Counted from the stretch's first letter, positions 9,506-21,260 are shown. The stretch: 64,000 nucleotides of DNA from Gnetum montanum (GCA_015680685.1 MNCI01022206.1:642475-706474), one strand, 5' to 3'. Numbers and translations are program-made. The notes: a model not told the origin generated them from the letters alone.

Positions 9506-10240
9506 TCCTATTAGTGGTTGTAATGGAATGGTGAGAAGTCTGTGAAAAAAACTCAAGAAAGTATAAGAGTATAAAGAGTATTGAGTCCCTTTGAAGTCAC
9601 ACCCTTTTGAAACCTTTGAATCGTTCCTAATTCCAGAACTACCATGGTCATTGATTGATTAAAAGTTTTTTTAATGGAAGGAACCTCAAATTCCCAAAAT
9701 AAGGAAAACCATAGAGTTTATTAGATGGGAAGATGATGTGGACTCACTACCTATTCCATGAAAAATAAACCATGCCAAAGTCATTAGACATCATAATTCA
9801 AAAATAGAAACCAAACATCAACAATCACAACATTAAGCACAAACCATCATTAGTAAACAACAACAATGACACTATGTCCTATGGCAATAAAGCAATTTTA
9901 TTCGCAACAATAAAGAGATATCACACTTGAACAAAACAAAACCAAAAAAATTAAAATATATAATAAAGTTTAAAATAATTAAGAAAGCGTCAAAGGTACT
10001 AACAATGGTGTAAAATTAGAAAAATTTAAAAACCAAAAATTCATAAAATAAATAATTTGTAAAATCAGAAAAATGTGAAAAATAGAAATTAGAAAAAGCC
10101 ATATTGATAGTTAGCATGGATGGCCATTTCCCCCATAAATAAGCTAGAAAGAGTGGATTTGAAAAATGGAATGTGGTTGTCCATTCATTGAGATAGTAGT
10201 TGCACTAGCTTGTCTTGGTTCTATGAAAGGTTTTACTTAT

Positions 10241-11340
10241 TGGATGTTGATCAAATACATTTTATTTGGGCTATTAGGTTTTTAGATCAACATGGCCCCA
10301 GAGGGAAGGGTTTGATCAATTATATAAGGTCCCTCCCATAATGTTTGGAATTTTTTCTTCTAAGGTACATGTGCAAGGTTCCAATAGAGAACCTTGTCTT
10401 CTAGTTGAAGTTTTACTTTCCTAATTCTAAGGTCATGATGTTGCTTGCTAAATGTCTTATGCACTTTATTCAAGGATAGGGCCAAATAATAAATTTTTTT
10501 CTAGCATGTTTAGGTTGGTTAATCTTTCTTTCTGTGCTAGACTTAGGTCAAGATTTAGATCACAGGCTATTGAGAATGCATAAAGCTTAGACTAGATTAG
10601 AAACATTAGAAATTTTTCATACACTAACTCGTAGGAAGAATAACCAATAGGAAGTTTTCATGTTGAACGATAAGCCTAGAGAGCATCATTAAGTTTTATG
10701 CTCTAATCTTTCCTATATTTGCTAATAGTATGTGTTAATATTTTTGTGATCTCCTAGTTGGTTATCTTTGCTTGACCATTGGCTTGGGGGTGATAAGGTG
10801 TTGTTAATTTATGTTCAACCCACAAGCATTGCATTAATTTTCTAAAAGTGGGACCTATGGATGATGTACAATCAGTAATGGTTGCTACTTCTACCCACTT
10901 TGTGTAGTAATTAACTACTACAATCACATATGCCTTTTCATTGGACATGGGTGTTATGGGACCCATGAAGTTAATGCCCCATATGTTAAAAGGTTCTAGT
11001 GGTTGAATCCACTACTAAGGACCTTCCATGTGAGCGGTCATACCCCTATTTAATTGATAACATTCACAAGATTTGACAAACTAGTGGGTATCTCTGAAGA
11101 TTGTAGTTTAATAGTATCCTACCATCAAGATTTTTATGGCCATGTGTCTCCCTACATAGTGGCCTTTGCAAGGTCCTTTGTGAGCATCTTAGAGAACACG
11201 CAATTGATCTTCATTAGGGATACATCAATGAATTAGGCCATCTACACATGCCTTGTAGTGGTGTGCATTGATTTCCATGAAGTATTTGACCTGATGAAGA
11301 AATTGTTGCTTCTTTTTGAAATCTAAGTCTTGTGGCATAT
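10241..11340 (-). pseudogene. ATH-A integrase, with deleted catalytic core
   Basis: Ty3 integrase, which would insert the cDNA. Visible on the minus strand: a decayed H2C2 zinc-finger region (HKGPCKGHY, then FVKSCECYQLNRG), the core start INFMGPITPMSNEKAYVIVVV with NYYTKWVEV (the usual DYYTKW with the first catalytic Asp now Asn), and the core end EHKLTTPYHPQANGQAKI (the usual catalytic Glu now Lys). Between these, 28 codons kept in ATH-B, which hold the second Asp region (ISNNGMHF there), are missing. All three catalytic positions are thus lost. The C-terminal part down to about 10241 is barely readable. Confidence 0.8.
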
Positions 11341-11790
11341 CCTAAGTGAGAAGATAGGTGAGGATGCCATTATACCATGTTTTTTTTGTAAGCATTTGTT
11401 CATTTATTACTCCTGTAAATAAAAATTTTTCTAGAAAATGATCAAAGAATGGGCTCTCCTCTTTTTTATTATTCCATATTAAGTGAGAGAGGTGGTTAGC
11501 AATCACATTCTTGGTCCCTTTCTGATTTACCATTGTGAGATCAAATTCCTACAAGATCACAAGCCACCGTATGACACAAGGGCTCACCATTGGCTTATTC
11601 ATGAAGAAGTAGATTACACTGTGGTCTGTGTGCACAAATACTTCATAACCAAGAACATAGTGTCTACACTTTTCTAGAGCATACACCACTATCATTAACT
11701 CTTTCTCCATGATGGTGTAATTTAACTTTGCTACCACAATGCTTTGACTTACATAGTGGATGTAGTATGTGTGTTTCTTATCATTCATCT
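11341..11790 (-). pseudogene. ATH-A RNase H
   Basis: RNase H domain following RT, which would degrade the RNA strand in reverse transcription. Clear segments are YIHYVSQSIVVAKLNYTIME and KELMIVVYALEKCRHYVLGY, then VFVHTDHSVIYFFMNKP and RWLVILQEFDLTMV, with the NxxANHLSHL end. These match the plant Ty3 pattern (YYASRTL...Y...EKELLAVVFA...DHAAL...R.LLLLQEFD...ADHLSR). A TAG falls between RWLVIL and EFDL. ATH-B has the same domain at 43946-44300. Confidence 0.85.
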
Positions 11791-13035
11791 ACATGAGTAT
11801 TACTCTCAAGGTGTAGTTGGATGCATCCATCATGATGTGGAAGGGTCTAGACTAATCTGGTGCTCATAGGATTGGTGTTTCTATGAGTTTCTCTTAAATG
11901 ATAGGTGCATCTTTCTTTGTAAGCTCTACCAATGATTTTGTGATCTTAGAAAAATTCTCTATGAATCATTGGTAGTAGCCAATGTGTTTAAGAAATGACC
12001 GAACATCTTTAATGGACTTTGGTTAACATGTTATTCCTTGGATGACCCTTATCTCTTCTAGGTTTACCTCAATCACTTTTTGTGAAATTTAGTGCCATAG
12101 CACAATGCCTTCTTGGACCATGAGATGGATTTTTCCACTTGAGCTACAAGTTTTTTTCAACACATCTCTTCAATACATGCTAAAGGTGGTCCAAGGCTTT
12201 CTCAAATGTATCTCCATAGGTAAAAAGGTCATCCATGAAGACTTCTATACGAGTGCCAATTAAATATTGGAAAATACTAAGGACCAAGCGTTGAAATGTT
12301 GCAAGTGCATTGCATATACCAAATGAAATCTTACAATATGCAAAATTTTGCTAGGGATTCATGAATGTTATCTTGGCCTGATCTTCTAGCATAATCTGGA
12401 TTTGGTTATAGCCACTATAACCATCCAAGAAGCTATAATAACAATGCCTAGATATGGTGTCTAATACTTGATCCACAAATAGTAATGGAAAATGATCTTT
12501 AAATGTTGCCATATTCAACAACCTAAAGTTAATTTAGACCTACCATTTGCCATCCTTCTTTGGTACAATTGTGAGTGGGTTAACCCACTCATTGTCTACA
12601 ATTAGATAGATAAACCCTTCCTTGAGGAGTTGTTCAATTTTGTCTTTGATGATTTGCTTTAATTTGGGGTTCAATCACCTTTGTGTATACCTTTTAGGCT
12701 TCATGGCTAGGTCAATGTAAATGCAATGTTGGCATATCCTAGGATCAATTTCTGTTAGCTTGGGATATGACTAAGCAAAGGTTTTTGGCCACCTGTTAAC
12801 CACCTTTAACAACTTTTCCTTTTTTTCAAGAGGAAGTTTGACATTAATTATGACTAGCTTACCATTATCTAGAAATGCATATTCCATACTGACTTGTAAA
12901 TTTTTTAGTTCTAGAGGCTCCTACTTGAAATAATTAAGGATTTCCAACTCTCCCCAATAGGTAACATCATCTTCATCAGAGAGTTGGAAATGAACTTATT
13001 CAATTTTTCTCATGCCTTCAACAAAAGCACATGTT
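11791..13035 (-). pseudogene. ATH-A reverse transcriptase
   Basis: Ty3-type RT. On the minus strand the readable blocks are EWVNPLTIVPKKDGKW (about 12590), FLDGYSGYNQIQIM (12390-12431) and the active site FMDD within EVFMDDLFTYGDTFEKALDHL (12228-12239). The remaining parts contain stops and frameshifts. The upstream part toward the protease is cut by GP2 at 13036 and resumes at 21256. Confidence 0.85.
13031..13035. repeat. GP2 target-site duplication, left
   Basis: ATGTT immediately before the left LTR (TGTAATGACC...). The same ATGTT follows the right LTR at 21256-21260. Confidence 0.85.
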
Positions 13036-14236
13036 TGTAATGACCAAAAATGTTGGTGGCTAGAATCATAGAGGGGTCAATGGATGCATAGCCTTAACCC
13101 CACCTTTGCATGAGGGCCTTACTGGAAATGGAGGTAGAGCATCCTAAACAATCTTGTCGATTGAATAGGGACTTTACCAGTTGCAACTGGGGTGATGGGT
13201 ACAACCAGTGGGTGGCATGGTTAGCCGAAATGCAAATGCAAGCAACATCAAATACAACATGATAATGCATAAAAAAAGTATAGAAAGTTGCAAGAAAAAT
13301 GCTAGAAAATGCTAGAAATAGAAGAGAGAAATGGAACACTACACCAAATGGGAGCATAGTTAACTGTAAAAGGGTCTTAGAAGGTACATGGTGTACAACA
13401 GGTGTAGTGGAAGCATAGTTATAATCTTAATGATGTCAAACCATGAAGTTTGGTGCCCATTGTGATGAACCATGCCTACTAGGTTGGTCACCATGATGTA
13501 CCATGTAGTGTTTTGCAAGGCTACAATGGGGTTGCAATGGGCCATGATGTGCAACTCTACCTCTTTATCGATGTTGTGTGCTCTAGGTCTCATTCACCCA
13601 TGGAGCTAAGTGCCAAGATGCCAAGATGCCAAATGCCAAGTTCTTAAAAATACTCATGTCTAAGGAATGCCAACCACTTAGAAATGCCAATAGTCAAGGA
13701 ATGCTAACCATCGGGGAATGCCAATAGTCAAGGAATGTCAACCATTGGGGAATGCCAATAGTCAGGGAATGCCAACCATTGGGGAATGCCAACAATTAGG
13801 GAATGCCAATAGTCGAGGAATGCCAATTATTAGGGAATGTTAACAGTTAGGAAATGCCAACCATCGGTGAATGCCAACAGTCAGGGAATGCCAATGGTTG
13901 AGGAATGCCAATAGTCGAGGTGAAGGCTAATGCCGAGCTCTAGAGGCTTTTAGAAGCTATTAAAGGCTTCTTTGCAATGATATGCTGGCTATACTCTAGA
14001 GTGTAACATAACACTTAGACAAATTTTGAATTTGATGTCTAGCACTGGCTACACTTGCTACACTCTAGAGCATAGAAAGGATACTTAGAAAAAACTTGGC
14101 ACAAATTTAATCTTCTTCCACACTACACTAGCTATGCTTGGGATAATAACACCAACACTTTGAAGAATTTTCCAAGTTTTGACACTTAAAAAAATTTGTA
14201 GTTGCAATATTGAAGCCCAAAATTGGTGGTGTTTTA
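13036..14236 (-). repeat. GP2 left LTR (3' LTR), 1201 bp
   Basis: Begins TGTAATGACC and ends GGTGGTGTTTTA on the plus strand (the right LTR ends GGTGGTGTTTCT; the two together imply an original ...TTTCA). Collinear with 19951-21255, apart from the 17-bp array having 15 units here and 21 there. Confidence 0.92.
13664..13918. repeat. 17-bp tandem array, 15 units (left LTR)
   Basis: Fifteen exact 17-bp steps of GGAATGCCAACCATYGG-type units, followed by GGTGAAGGCTAATG. No unrelated spacers lie between units, so it is a minisatellite and not a CRISPR array. Confidence 0.97.
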
Positions 14237-14252
14237 ATGGCCCCTCTTTTTT
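14237..14252 (-). promoter_or_regulatory. GP2 polypurine tract
   Basis: On the minus strand AAAAAAGAGGGGCCAT directly abuts the 3' LTR. A purine-rich run here is the expected second-strand primer of an LTR element and confirms the minus orientation. Confidence 0.8.
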
Positions 14253-16085
14253 GATGTCTAGAGGAGTGGCCCAAGAGACATCGACAAAGAATTACAAAAT
14301 ACCATAGTAGACATTGCACCAACATCACTCATTGATACTTGATCAAGTGTTGTTCCACCATGTTCAAGAGTGCTATGGGAATAAGGATATGCTAGGGTAA
14401 AGTGTGTAGGCAATATGCTAGGGAGATGAAATGCAAGTAGAGGAAATAAAATGCAAATAGTATATCTTAATGTAAGATGCAAAGTCAACATGGTTGATGG
14501 TGATCATCGCATGAAGTGGCTTACCCTTGAAACATTGATCTCTCATCAGAGTTCTCATGAGAGAGTCAAAGCCAATCCAAGGTTAGGTTGGTTGCCAAAC
14601 AGTAATGCTGTCAATTTACTTGGGAATGTGCTTTTTCCCTTTTTTGTTTTCTTATTTTTTTCATATTTTGCTCTCTTTTTTTAAATTTTTTGATTTCTTT
14701 CTTTCTTTCTTCCTTCTTTTTTTCACTTCATTTTTCTGCTATGAGGCGAATCTCAGTTGGTCCAACTTACTACTAAATGCTAGCTACAAGTTGGCCATTG
14801 AGTAGATGGGCTTTGTTTTGATGAGACCGCATTGCATTTGTAGGATAGGTGTTTCCTCCTAGGGATGAGTTACATTACATCCTCTTGGGCTCTGACCAAC
14901 CAATAGAGGCTCTCAATGGGATGAGTTACATTATGTTCACCATGGATTCTACTATTGATGTGAAGAGAATGTCATATGTGTCATAGTGCATATGCATCAA
15001 ATGGATGTGCAATCATGAGTATGTAGGGGATGAGAGGCTAATAGGATGAAGGAGCGGATGTGTGTAGGCTGTAACAGGATGAGGAAGATGTGCACTCTTA
15101 AGTGGCTTAACTAGTCCAATTATGCACATTGGAGCAATGTGGTGACCTACTAATGCAATGAGATGCATCTTTGCATGATTGCCTCCAAGGCTTCGTCATG
15201 CAAACACAACTCTAAGAAGATAAGAAAACAACAAAACGTGAAATGCAAGTGCAAATGCTAGATGTGAAGATGTTGTAGATGTGTGAAAGCCTATGCTAGT
15301 TGCAAGTGTTTAGGAAGCAAATGAAAGTACTAGGGTGATGATGTTGTGAGTGTGCAAACCTAGTTTCAGGTCCCAATAGAATATTGAGTGCTAGTTTATA
15401 GTCCTAGTAGACTACTGGGTGTTAGTTTAATGTCGTAGTGGATGGTGGATGTTGTGCCAGTTTAACGCCATGACCCAAGGATGATTTGTGGAAGTTTATA
15501 GTCATATCATATTGCTATACCAATTTATAGTCATAGTGGACTATCTATGCTAGTTTTTTACATCATGGTAGATGAGTGCTTACCTTGCTTGTATGAAGTG
15601 TGATATTGCATGCATCGTCATGCTATGTGCTTGTAAGATCCTACAAAATCCAACTAGAAAAACAACATCAAGTGGCACCTATCGTAAATAGAGTTAATAT
15701 GCATGAATAAAAGGAAAGCAATGCAAAAAGTAATAATTTTAGGTCGTTCCAAGCTATGGGCTAGTTTAAGGCCTTTTTGGGCCATGTGTTTTTGTAGTTT
15801 TATGTTTTTCTATGTGGTTTTTGATATTTTTCAAATGCAATGCATAAGCGAAGTCGATGGATGTGTAAAAAAAGTAGAAATGCATAACCAAAGGAAAGCA
15901 GTGTGTAAACTAGGCAAGTAGGTGAAATGTAAATGCATGATCAAATGCAACACAAGAAAAAACCAAAAATTCATGGCCCATGAAGGCAAAGGGTAAGTAG
16001 GTTCTTAACACCTTTTTTGGCCAAGGAAAAGTCTTGGTCACATAGTTTCTTCCTAATCTGGTTTGGGTTACAGGATGTGCAAGGC
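14253..16085 (-). other. GP2 non-coding 3' region
   Basis: About 1.8 kb with no supported coding frame and no trace of RT or integrase. It includes a pyrimidine-rich stretch at about 14630-14740 (purine-rich on the element strand), TAGTTTATAGTC-like repeats at 15388-15560, and one TAGTTTAAGGCC unit at about 15764. From 15190 on it aligns with GP1 from 87 on. Confidence 0.7.
15388..15560. repeat. TAGTTTATAGTC-like repeats in GP2
   Basis: About five imperfect units (TAGTTTATAGTCCTAGTAGAC, TTAGTTTAATGTCGTAGTGG, CCAGTTTAACGCCATGACCC and others) correspond to the GP1 block at 312-535, with CpG mostly lost. Confidence 0.7.
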
Positions 16086-19000
16086 TTAGGGTCCTCTGGT
16101 AGGTTGCTTAGGTGTTGCATTAGTTGCTACAAGTGTACCACCAAGAATCTCCACCTCTAACACTTGCTCCATGTCTATGTTGTGGATAGCCATAGGGGAC
16201 ACATTGTCACCATGGATGATAACTTGACCACCTTCGTATGGAAGGTGAATTTCTTGATGGATGGGAGAGGAGATGACCAATAATTGAGCTAGCAAAGGCC
16301 TACCCAAGATTAGGTTAAATCCTGGCAGCTCCTCTATAACAGTGAAAATTGTGCTAGTGGTGAATTTCTCTCTTTCCATGAAGGCTAAGTTGATAATACC
16401 CCTAAAAGCAACGCATGATCCATTGAATGATTTTAGACATGCAATTTTGGTTGGCCTAATTTTGCTTACTAGGCTAGCTTGTTGATGATAGAGTATAGGA
16501 CTACGTTTGTTGTTGCACCATCATTGATATGAACTCAGCAGATTGTGCACTATCCAACATGTATGCTAATGGATAATGGAGCTATAGTAACCTCCCCTCA
16601 TTCAGGGTTGACCTTGACTACATCGTCGTGAAATATTAGGGATGTTGAACCTAATTCCTGTGATGCAGGGGATAATATTTTTACATAGATGATGTTCTCA
16701 TTTGTAGGGATGTCCTCTATAATAGGAATGGAGGCCAACATCTGGGTCAATGATTCATGATGAGAAAATGAGGACATGACCAGATCGTACAAACTCAACA
16801 TTGTGTTCTTTTACTTGATCTTTTGTTTCACCTAGGTTAGCGCAACTACGAAGTTCTTATCATTAGCTATTGTATTGACCTTGACTTCTTCCATGTAGCT
16901 TAAGAGATGGATCTCTTGTGAAGGGGACTTAGGCTTGGATTTCTTGGGGACATGGGCCCTAGCATTCTATTGTTGCTTGTTAGTTATGGCCTTTACTTTA
17001 TCCATGGGGATTGCGAGGTTCTTGTTTGTCCTCTTGCGTTACCATTAGGTAGGCCTACCCAGGTTGCTAGTGCGGTTGGCCCTCAAAGGAGGAGGGACCA
17101 AGATGTTGTCCACTATTAGGCTTTAGGTAGGTGAGGGACCATCACATTATGACACCCTTATGATAAATAGTGGCTTAGGAGTTGTTGCAGAGCCAACTTC
17201 TTGTCACACCTTGATGATGAAAGGTTGCTTAGCATTTTTTGCTACTATGTCATGCTTGTTTAACGTCTTAGTGGATAGTTGATTTGGTTGCAAGTTTAAC
17301 ATCTTAGTGGATGATTGTTGTGGGACCTTGACCACAAAGGGTGCTGTGGGTACCCAAGGTCGCACTTTGATAACAAAAGAGGGCCTCTTGCTTGTGGAGG
17401 TCAAGGGGATCCTTACCTTGTTACAAGGCACATGGATCATAAAATGTTGTTGCACAAGTTTAGACTTGCCACCTACATTGATGGAGTTTATGATGTAGGG
17501 GGAATCATTTGCATTGGATTGGCTCACTACATCGAGCACCAGTTGGTCCCATTCTATCATTCTTTGCATATTGTCTTGCAAAGCTTGATAGTTGTTCATA
17601 CTATGACTAGACATCTGGTGGTAATGATAGTATTGGTCTAGTTGGAAGTGCTATGGGACTCAGGGCTTTTTTGGTATTGTTGAGGTAGGGTTCCTTAGTA
17701 GTTTATAGTACCTATCATGTTTTTGGCAAGAAATCTCTAATACATGTTTGTATTGAATTCTTCCAGCTTTTAGGAGTTTCTCCATCAATTTAGGGGGTTC
17801 CATCAGTAGTGGTGTATACTATGAGTAATCCTTGCATTCAAAGTTGGGCCTTTGGATGGCCCTTGCTAATGTAGATGAGCTAGTGCCAGAGTTGGCTACT
17901 TTGTGAGCTGGGGCCTTGGGATGCTTGATCATCGAGCCTTGGTTGGTTACTTTTTCACTTTTAGCCATTGTTGCCATTATTTTGTTTTTCTTATGCACAT
18001 GTTGGTTTATATAGGCCATGTAGGCTAGGTCATTACTAGCTTGCACTACCTCCTCTATGCCTTTCATGTAAGCAAAGGCTTGGCTAAGAGGCATTAGGGC
18101 TAGGTAATATAGTTTGGACTTGATGAAGTCATTTCTGCACCTTTGAAGATGGCTAGTAGGTGTGTCTCTACTAGGGGTTCACACATTTCACTCAATGCAA
18201 TGTTCCAACATTGAAATAATTTTGGCATGGGCTCTAGGGGCCTTTGCATGACCTTCATGAGTTGGTTTTGGGTTACTTAAGGCTTTAGGTTATACCTAAA
18301 GCATGTCACAAACTAGCTTATGAGATCCTCCAAAGAAGAGATTGAGGCCTTAGCTTATGTGATACCAGTCTAAGGCCTTGCCAGTGAGTGACATGGGGAA
18401 CACACACATGATGGTGTGTGGCCAAGCTTGAAGGAGTAGGCACTTGAATCTAAATATGACCAAGTATGTATTGGGGTCCCCTTCACCATTGTACTTGGTG
18501 AGTTGAGGTAGCTAGACCCCATTTGGAAGAGTTAGAGGTGGTATTGTAGGACTTATGGGATCATCCTAGTAGAAGTCCACCACCTTGACAATGTTGAAGA
18601 AAGCAACTTTAAGTTGGTTGATCTCCTTCGTTAAACTTTGGATTAGTTGGAATGCTTGATCGAAGATTGGGGATGTGCTAGCTAGTTGCATTGGTTGGGC
18701 TTGTGTTGGTTGCATAACATAGGGTTAGATTATTGGTTGTGGATTTTGCTAGTTTAACATTGTAGTGAATGGGTGTTGCTAGTTTAATGTTGTAGCAGAC
18801 AGGTTTAGTTGATGTGTTGGCTAAGTTATGGACATAGTAATTGAGGAGGATCACACACAGGTGGGTTAGAAACACACCATGAACACCAATGAGACAAGTG
18901 AGACATAGGATGCCTGAATTATTTGGGGATGAGAGGTGGCCCCTGCATGCGCATAGGGTTGGGAAAATGTAGTCGTCACTTGCAAGGAAGGTTGAATTGG

Positions 19001-19440
19001 CATGATCACCATATTAGAGAGGATAGGTGAACTAAACCAAGGAGGGACTGTATTAGGAAGTGGTTGTTGGAAGATGGTGTAGAGGGGGTGCTCATGTCTC
19101 AAGAGAGCCTCGAACTCATCTTCTTCCTCCTATGAGGCTTCCTCATAGGTTGTTCCTACATCATGCTTTTTTGCATAGATGAATTGGGACAATAGCTAGT
19201 GGTAGGACTTCATGAGTGAGATTATGTCAAACAAGGAGGGGTTGTACTCTTGTCCATCTTAGTGGACTCATTCATAGTCTCGTTTTGCCTCCAAGTCAAG
19301 GTAATCCACCCATAATCCTGCTTGGATTTTGGCACAAAAAAATTGTATTGTTCATGGCTTAGTGCATCATGCTTTGCATGGATTGTGGTGTCAAATGTGT
19401 TAGACATTGATGTGGAAGGTTGATTTGGATTCATGTTCAT
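16086..19440 (-). pseudogene. GP2 gag-protease
   Basis: Decayed homologue of the GP1 gag-protease frame, with stops and at least two frameshifts (open pieces at 19440-19222, 18094-17819, 17614-17204, 16801-16598 and 16379-16086 are not all in register). Order is the same: N-terminal region, capsid (readable at about 18100-18560), zinc-knuckle region, PF(V/I)(V/I)KV repeats (FVIKVRP, PFVVKVPQ, PFIIKV at 17204-17450), then protease. The protease active site reads INDGATTNVV, with the first Asp of the GP1 VDDGA motif now Asn; NLILGRPLLAQ is kept. It ends with TAA at 16086, within a few codons of the GP1 end. Confidence 0.85.
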
Positions 19441-19925
19441 AGATTAGGTTTTGAGAATTTTTGTTTGTAGAAAAAAACTAACTCTAAAAACTATAGAAAA
19501 ATGGCTAAGTATAAAAATGTAGAAAAATAGCTAAGCGTAAAAATGTAGAAAAATGGCTAAGTATGAAAAATACAAAAAATGAACTAAGTGTAAAATTGCA
19601 AAAAATTGAATTAAGTATGAAAATGTAAAGAAAAATGCTAAGTATGAAAATGTAGAAAAAATGCTAAGTATGGAAGTACAGAAAAAATGCTAACCATGAA
19701 AGCTACTAAAAATGGCTAACTTTGGTGCTATGCTCACTACACTGGAGCTAGCTATGCTCTAAGAACTTGTTATGCTCTCCAAAGCATCTAGAGTTTTGGT
19801 TAAGTGCTAAAGATACACTTTGGCTTTTGTCCAGTAGGGTTCTAGGGGAACCGATGATAGGGTCCAATCTACACCAAGGAGAGAGCATGTGGGACAACAA
19901 TTAAAAATGGAGAAGGAAATGGTAA
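19441..19925 (-). other. GP2 leader with short tandem repeats
   Basis: Non-coding leader between primer site and gag. From about 19480 to 19700 it holds some eight imperfect units of 26-30 bp with the core AAAATGTAGAAAAATGGCTA. The GP1 leader has only traces of this unit and a different short array instead. Confidence 0.7.
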
Positions 19926-19945
19926 GGCCCTCCTTCTAGTGCCAA
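19926..19945 (-). promoter_or_regulatory. GP2 primer-binding site
   Basis: Minus strand TTGGCACTAGAAGGAGGGCC, five bases inside the 5' LTR end. It matches GP1 (5081-5100) and TAT-D (58389-58407). Confidence 0.8.
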
Positions 19946-19950
19946 AAAAC

Positions 19951-21255
19951 TATAATGACCGAAAAGGTTGGTGGTTGGAATCACTGAGGGCTCAATGGAT
20001 GCACAGCCTTAACCCCACCTCCACACAAGGGCCTTACTATAAATGGAGGCAGAGTGCCCTAAATGGTCTTGTCAATCAAATAGGGACTTTGCCGGTTGCA
20101 ACCAGGGTAGTGGATACAACTAGAGCATGGTGTGGTTAGCCAAAATGCAAATGAAAGTAACACATAATATAGCATGACAATGCGTAAAATAAAATTGTAG
20201 AAAGATGTAAGAAACATGCAAGAAAATGCTAGAACTAGAAGAGAGAAATGGAACACGACCCCAAATGGGAGCGTAGTTAACTCCAAAAGTATCTTAGAAG
20301 GTACATAGTGTACAACAAGCATAGTGGAAGCATAGTCATAGTCTCAGTGGTGTCAAACTATGAAGTTTGGTGCTCACTATGATGAACTGTGCCTACTGAG
20401 TTGGCGACTAGGGTGTACCATGTAGTGTTCTGTAAGGCTACAACGAGGCTACAGTGGGGTGTGATGTGCAACTCTACCTCTCTACGAGTGTGGTGTGCTC
20501 TAGGTCTCATTCAACCACAAAGCTAAGTGCCAGGATGCCAAAATGCCAAATGCAAAGTGCTTAAAAATGCTCATGCCCAAGGAATGCCACCCACTTAGGA
20601 ATGCTAATAGTTGAGGAATGTCAATCGTTGGGGAATGCTAATAGTTGAGGAATGTCAATCGTTGGGGAATGCCAACCATCAGGGAATGCTAATAGTCAAG
20701 GAATGCCAATAGTTGAGGAATGCCAACCATCAGGAAATGCCAACTGTTGGGGAATGAAAACCATCAAGGAATGCCAACTATCGGGGAATGCCACCCATTG
20801 AGGAATGCCAATAGTCAGGGAATGCCAATTGTTGGAGAATGCCAATTATTGGGGAATTCCAACCATCAAGGAATGCCAACAATTGAGGAATGCCAACATG
20901 CAGGGAATGCCAACAATCAGGGAATGCCAATAGTTGAGGTGAAGGCTAATGTTGAGCTCTAGAGGCTTTTAGAAGTTGTTGGAGGCTTCTGGGTAGTGCT
21001 ATGCTAGCTATGCTCTAGAGCATGACATAACACTTAGACAAATTTTGAATTTGATGTCCATCACTGGCTACTCTTACTATGCTCTAGAGTGTAATAGGGA
21101 TACTTAGAAAAAACTTAGCACAAATTCGATCTTCTTCCACAGTATTTTGGCTATGCTCGAGAGCATAGCACCAAAACTTAGAATAATTTGTCAAGATTTG
21201 ACACTTAGACAAATTTGTAGTTGCAATGCTGAAGCCCAAAATTGGTGGTGTTTCT
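19951..21255 (-). repeat. GP2 right LTR (5' LTR), 1305 bp
   Basis: Begins TATAATGACC (TG decayed to TA) and is collinear with the left LTR. It is 104 bp longer, of which 102 bp are six extra 17-bp units. Confidence 0.92.
20581..20937. repeat. 17-bp tandem array, 21 units (right LTR)
   Basis: Twenty-one 17-bp units of the same family as 13664-13918, ending at the same GGTGAAGGCTAATG flank. Confidence 0.97.
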
Positions 21256-21260
21256 ATGTT
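21256..21260. repeat. GP2 target-site duplication, right
   Basis: ATGTT, identical to 13031-13035. Confidence 0.85.

Larger units (their letters stand above)
7969..10240 (-). other. ATH-A spacer between integrase and ORF3
   Basis: About 2.3 kb without a supported coding frame. It is conserved in ATH-B (about 40470-42650) and partly in ATH-C (25399-26360). It holds CATCGATGAGGCCTCATCGA-like words resembling the family LTR, a TATA motif, a possible splice donor and a tandem duplication, listed separately. A minus-strand 74-codon frame at 8468-8692 shows nothing recognisable. Confidence 0.65.
13036..21255 (-). mobile_element. GP2: complete gag-protease-only LTR retrotransposon inside ATH-A
   Basis: 8220-bp element, minus strand, with two LTRs, primer site, leader, gag-protease and a 1.85-kb non-coding 3' region ending in a polypurine tract. 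Its flanks join cleanly into ATH-A: in ATH-B the uninterrupted sequence near 45575 (GTGCATGTCATGCTCTTAGT) spans the insertion point. It contains no RT, RNase H or integrase, so it depended on enzymes supplied in trans. It is older than GP1 by CpG content and by the presence of frameshifts as well as stops. Confidence 0.92.

Noticed and set aside
14605-14805. Plus-strand Phe-rich frame of 66 codons resembling a membrane protein
   Set aside because: It is a low-complexity pyrimidine tract in the GP2 non-coding region.
13664-20937. Regular 17-bp repeats as possible CRISPR arrays
   Set aside because: Units follow each other with no unique spacers, there are no cas genes, and the context is a plant LTR.
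20720-20962. Plus-strand frame of 80 codons with NANNQGMP-like repeats
   Set aside because: It is a translation of the 17-bp array (17 is not a multiple of 3, so frames rotate) and is not a protein gene.
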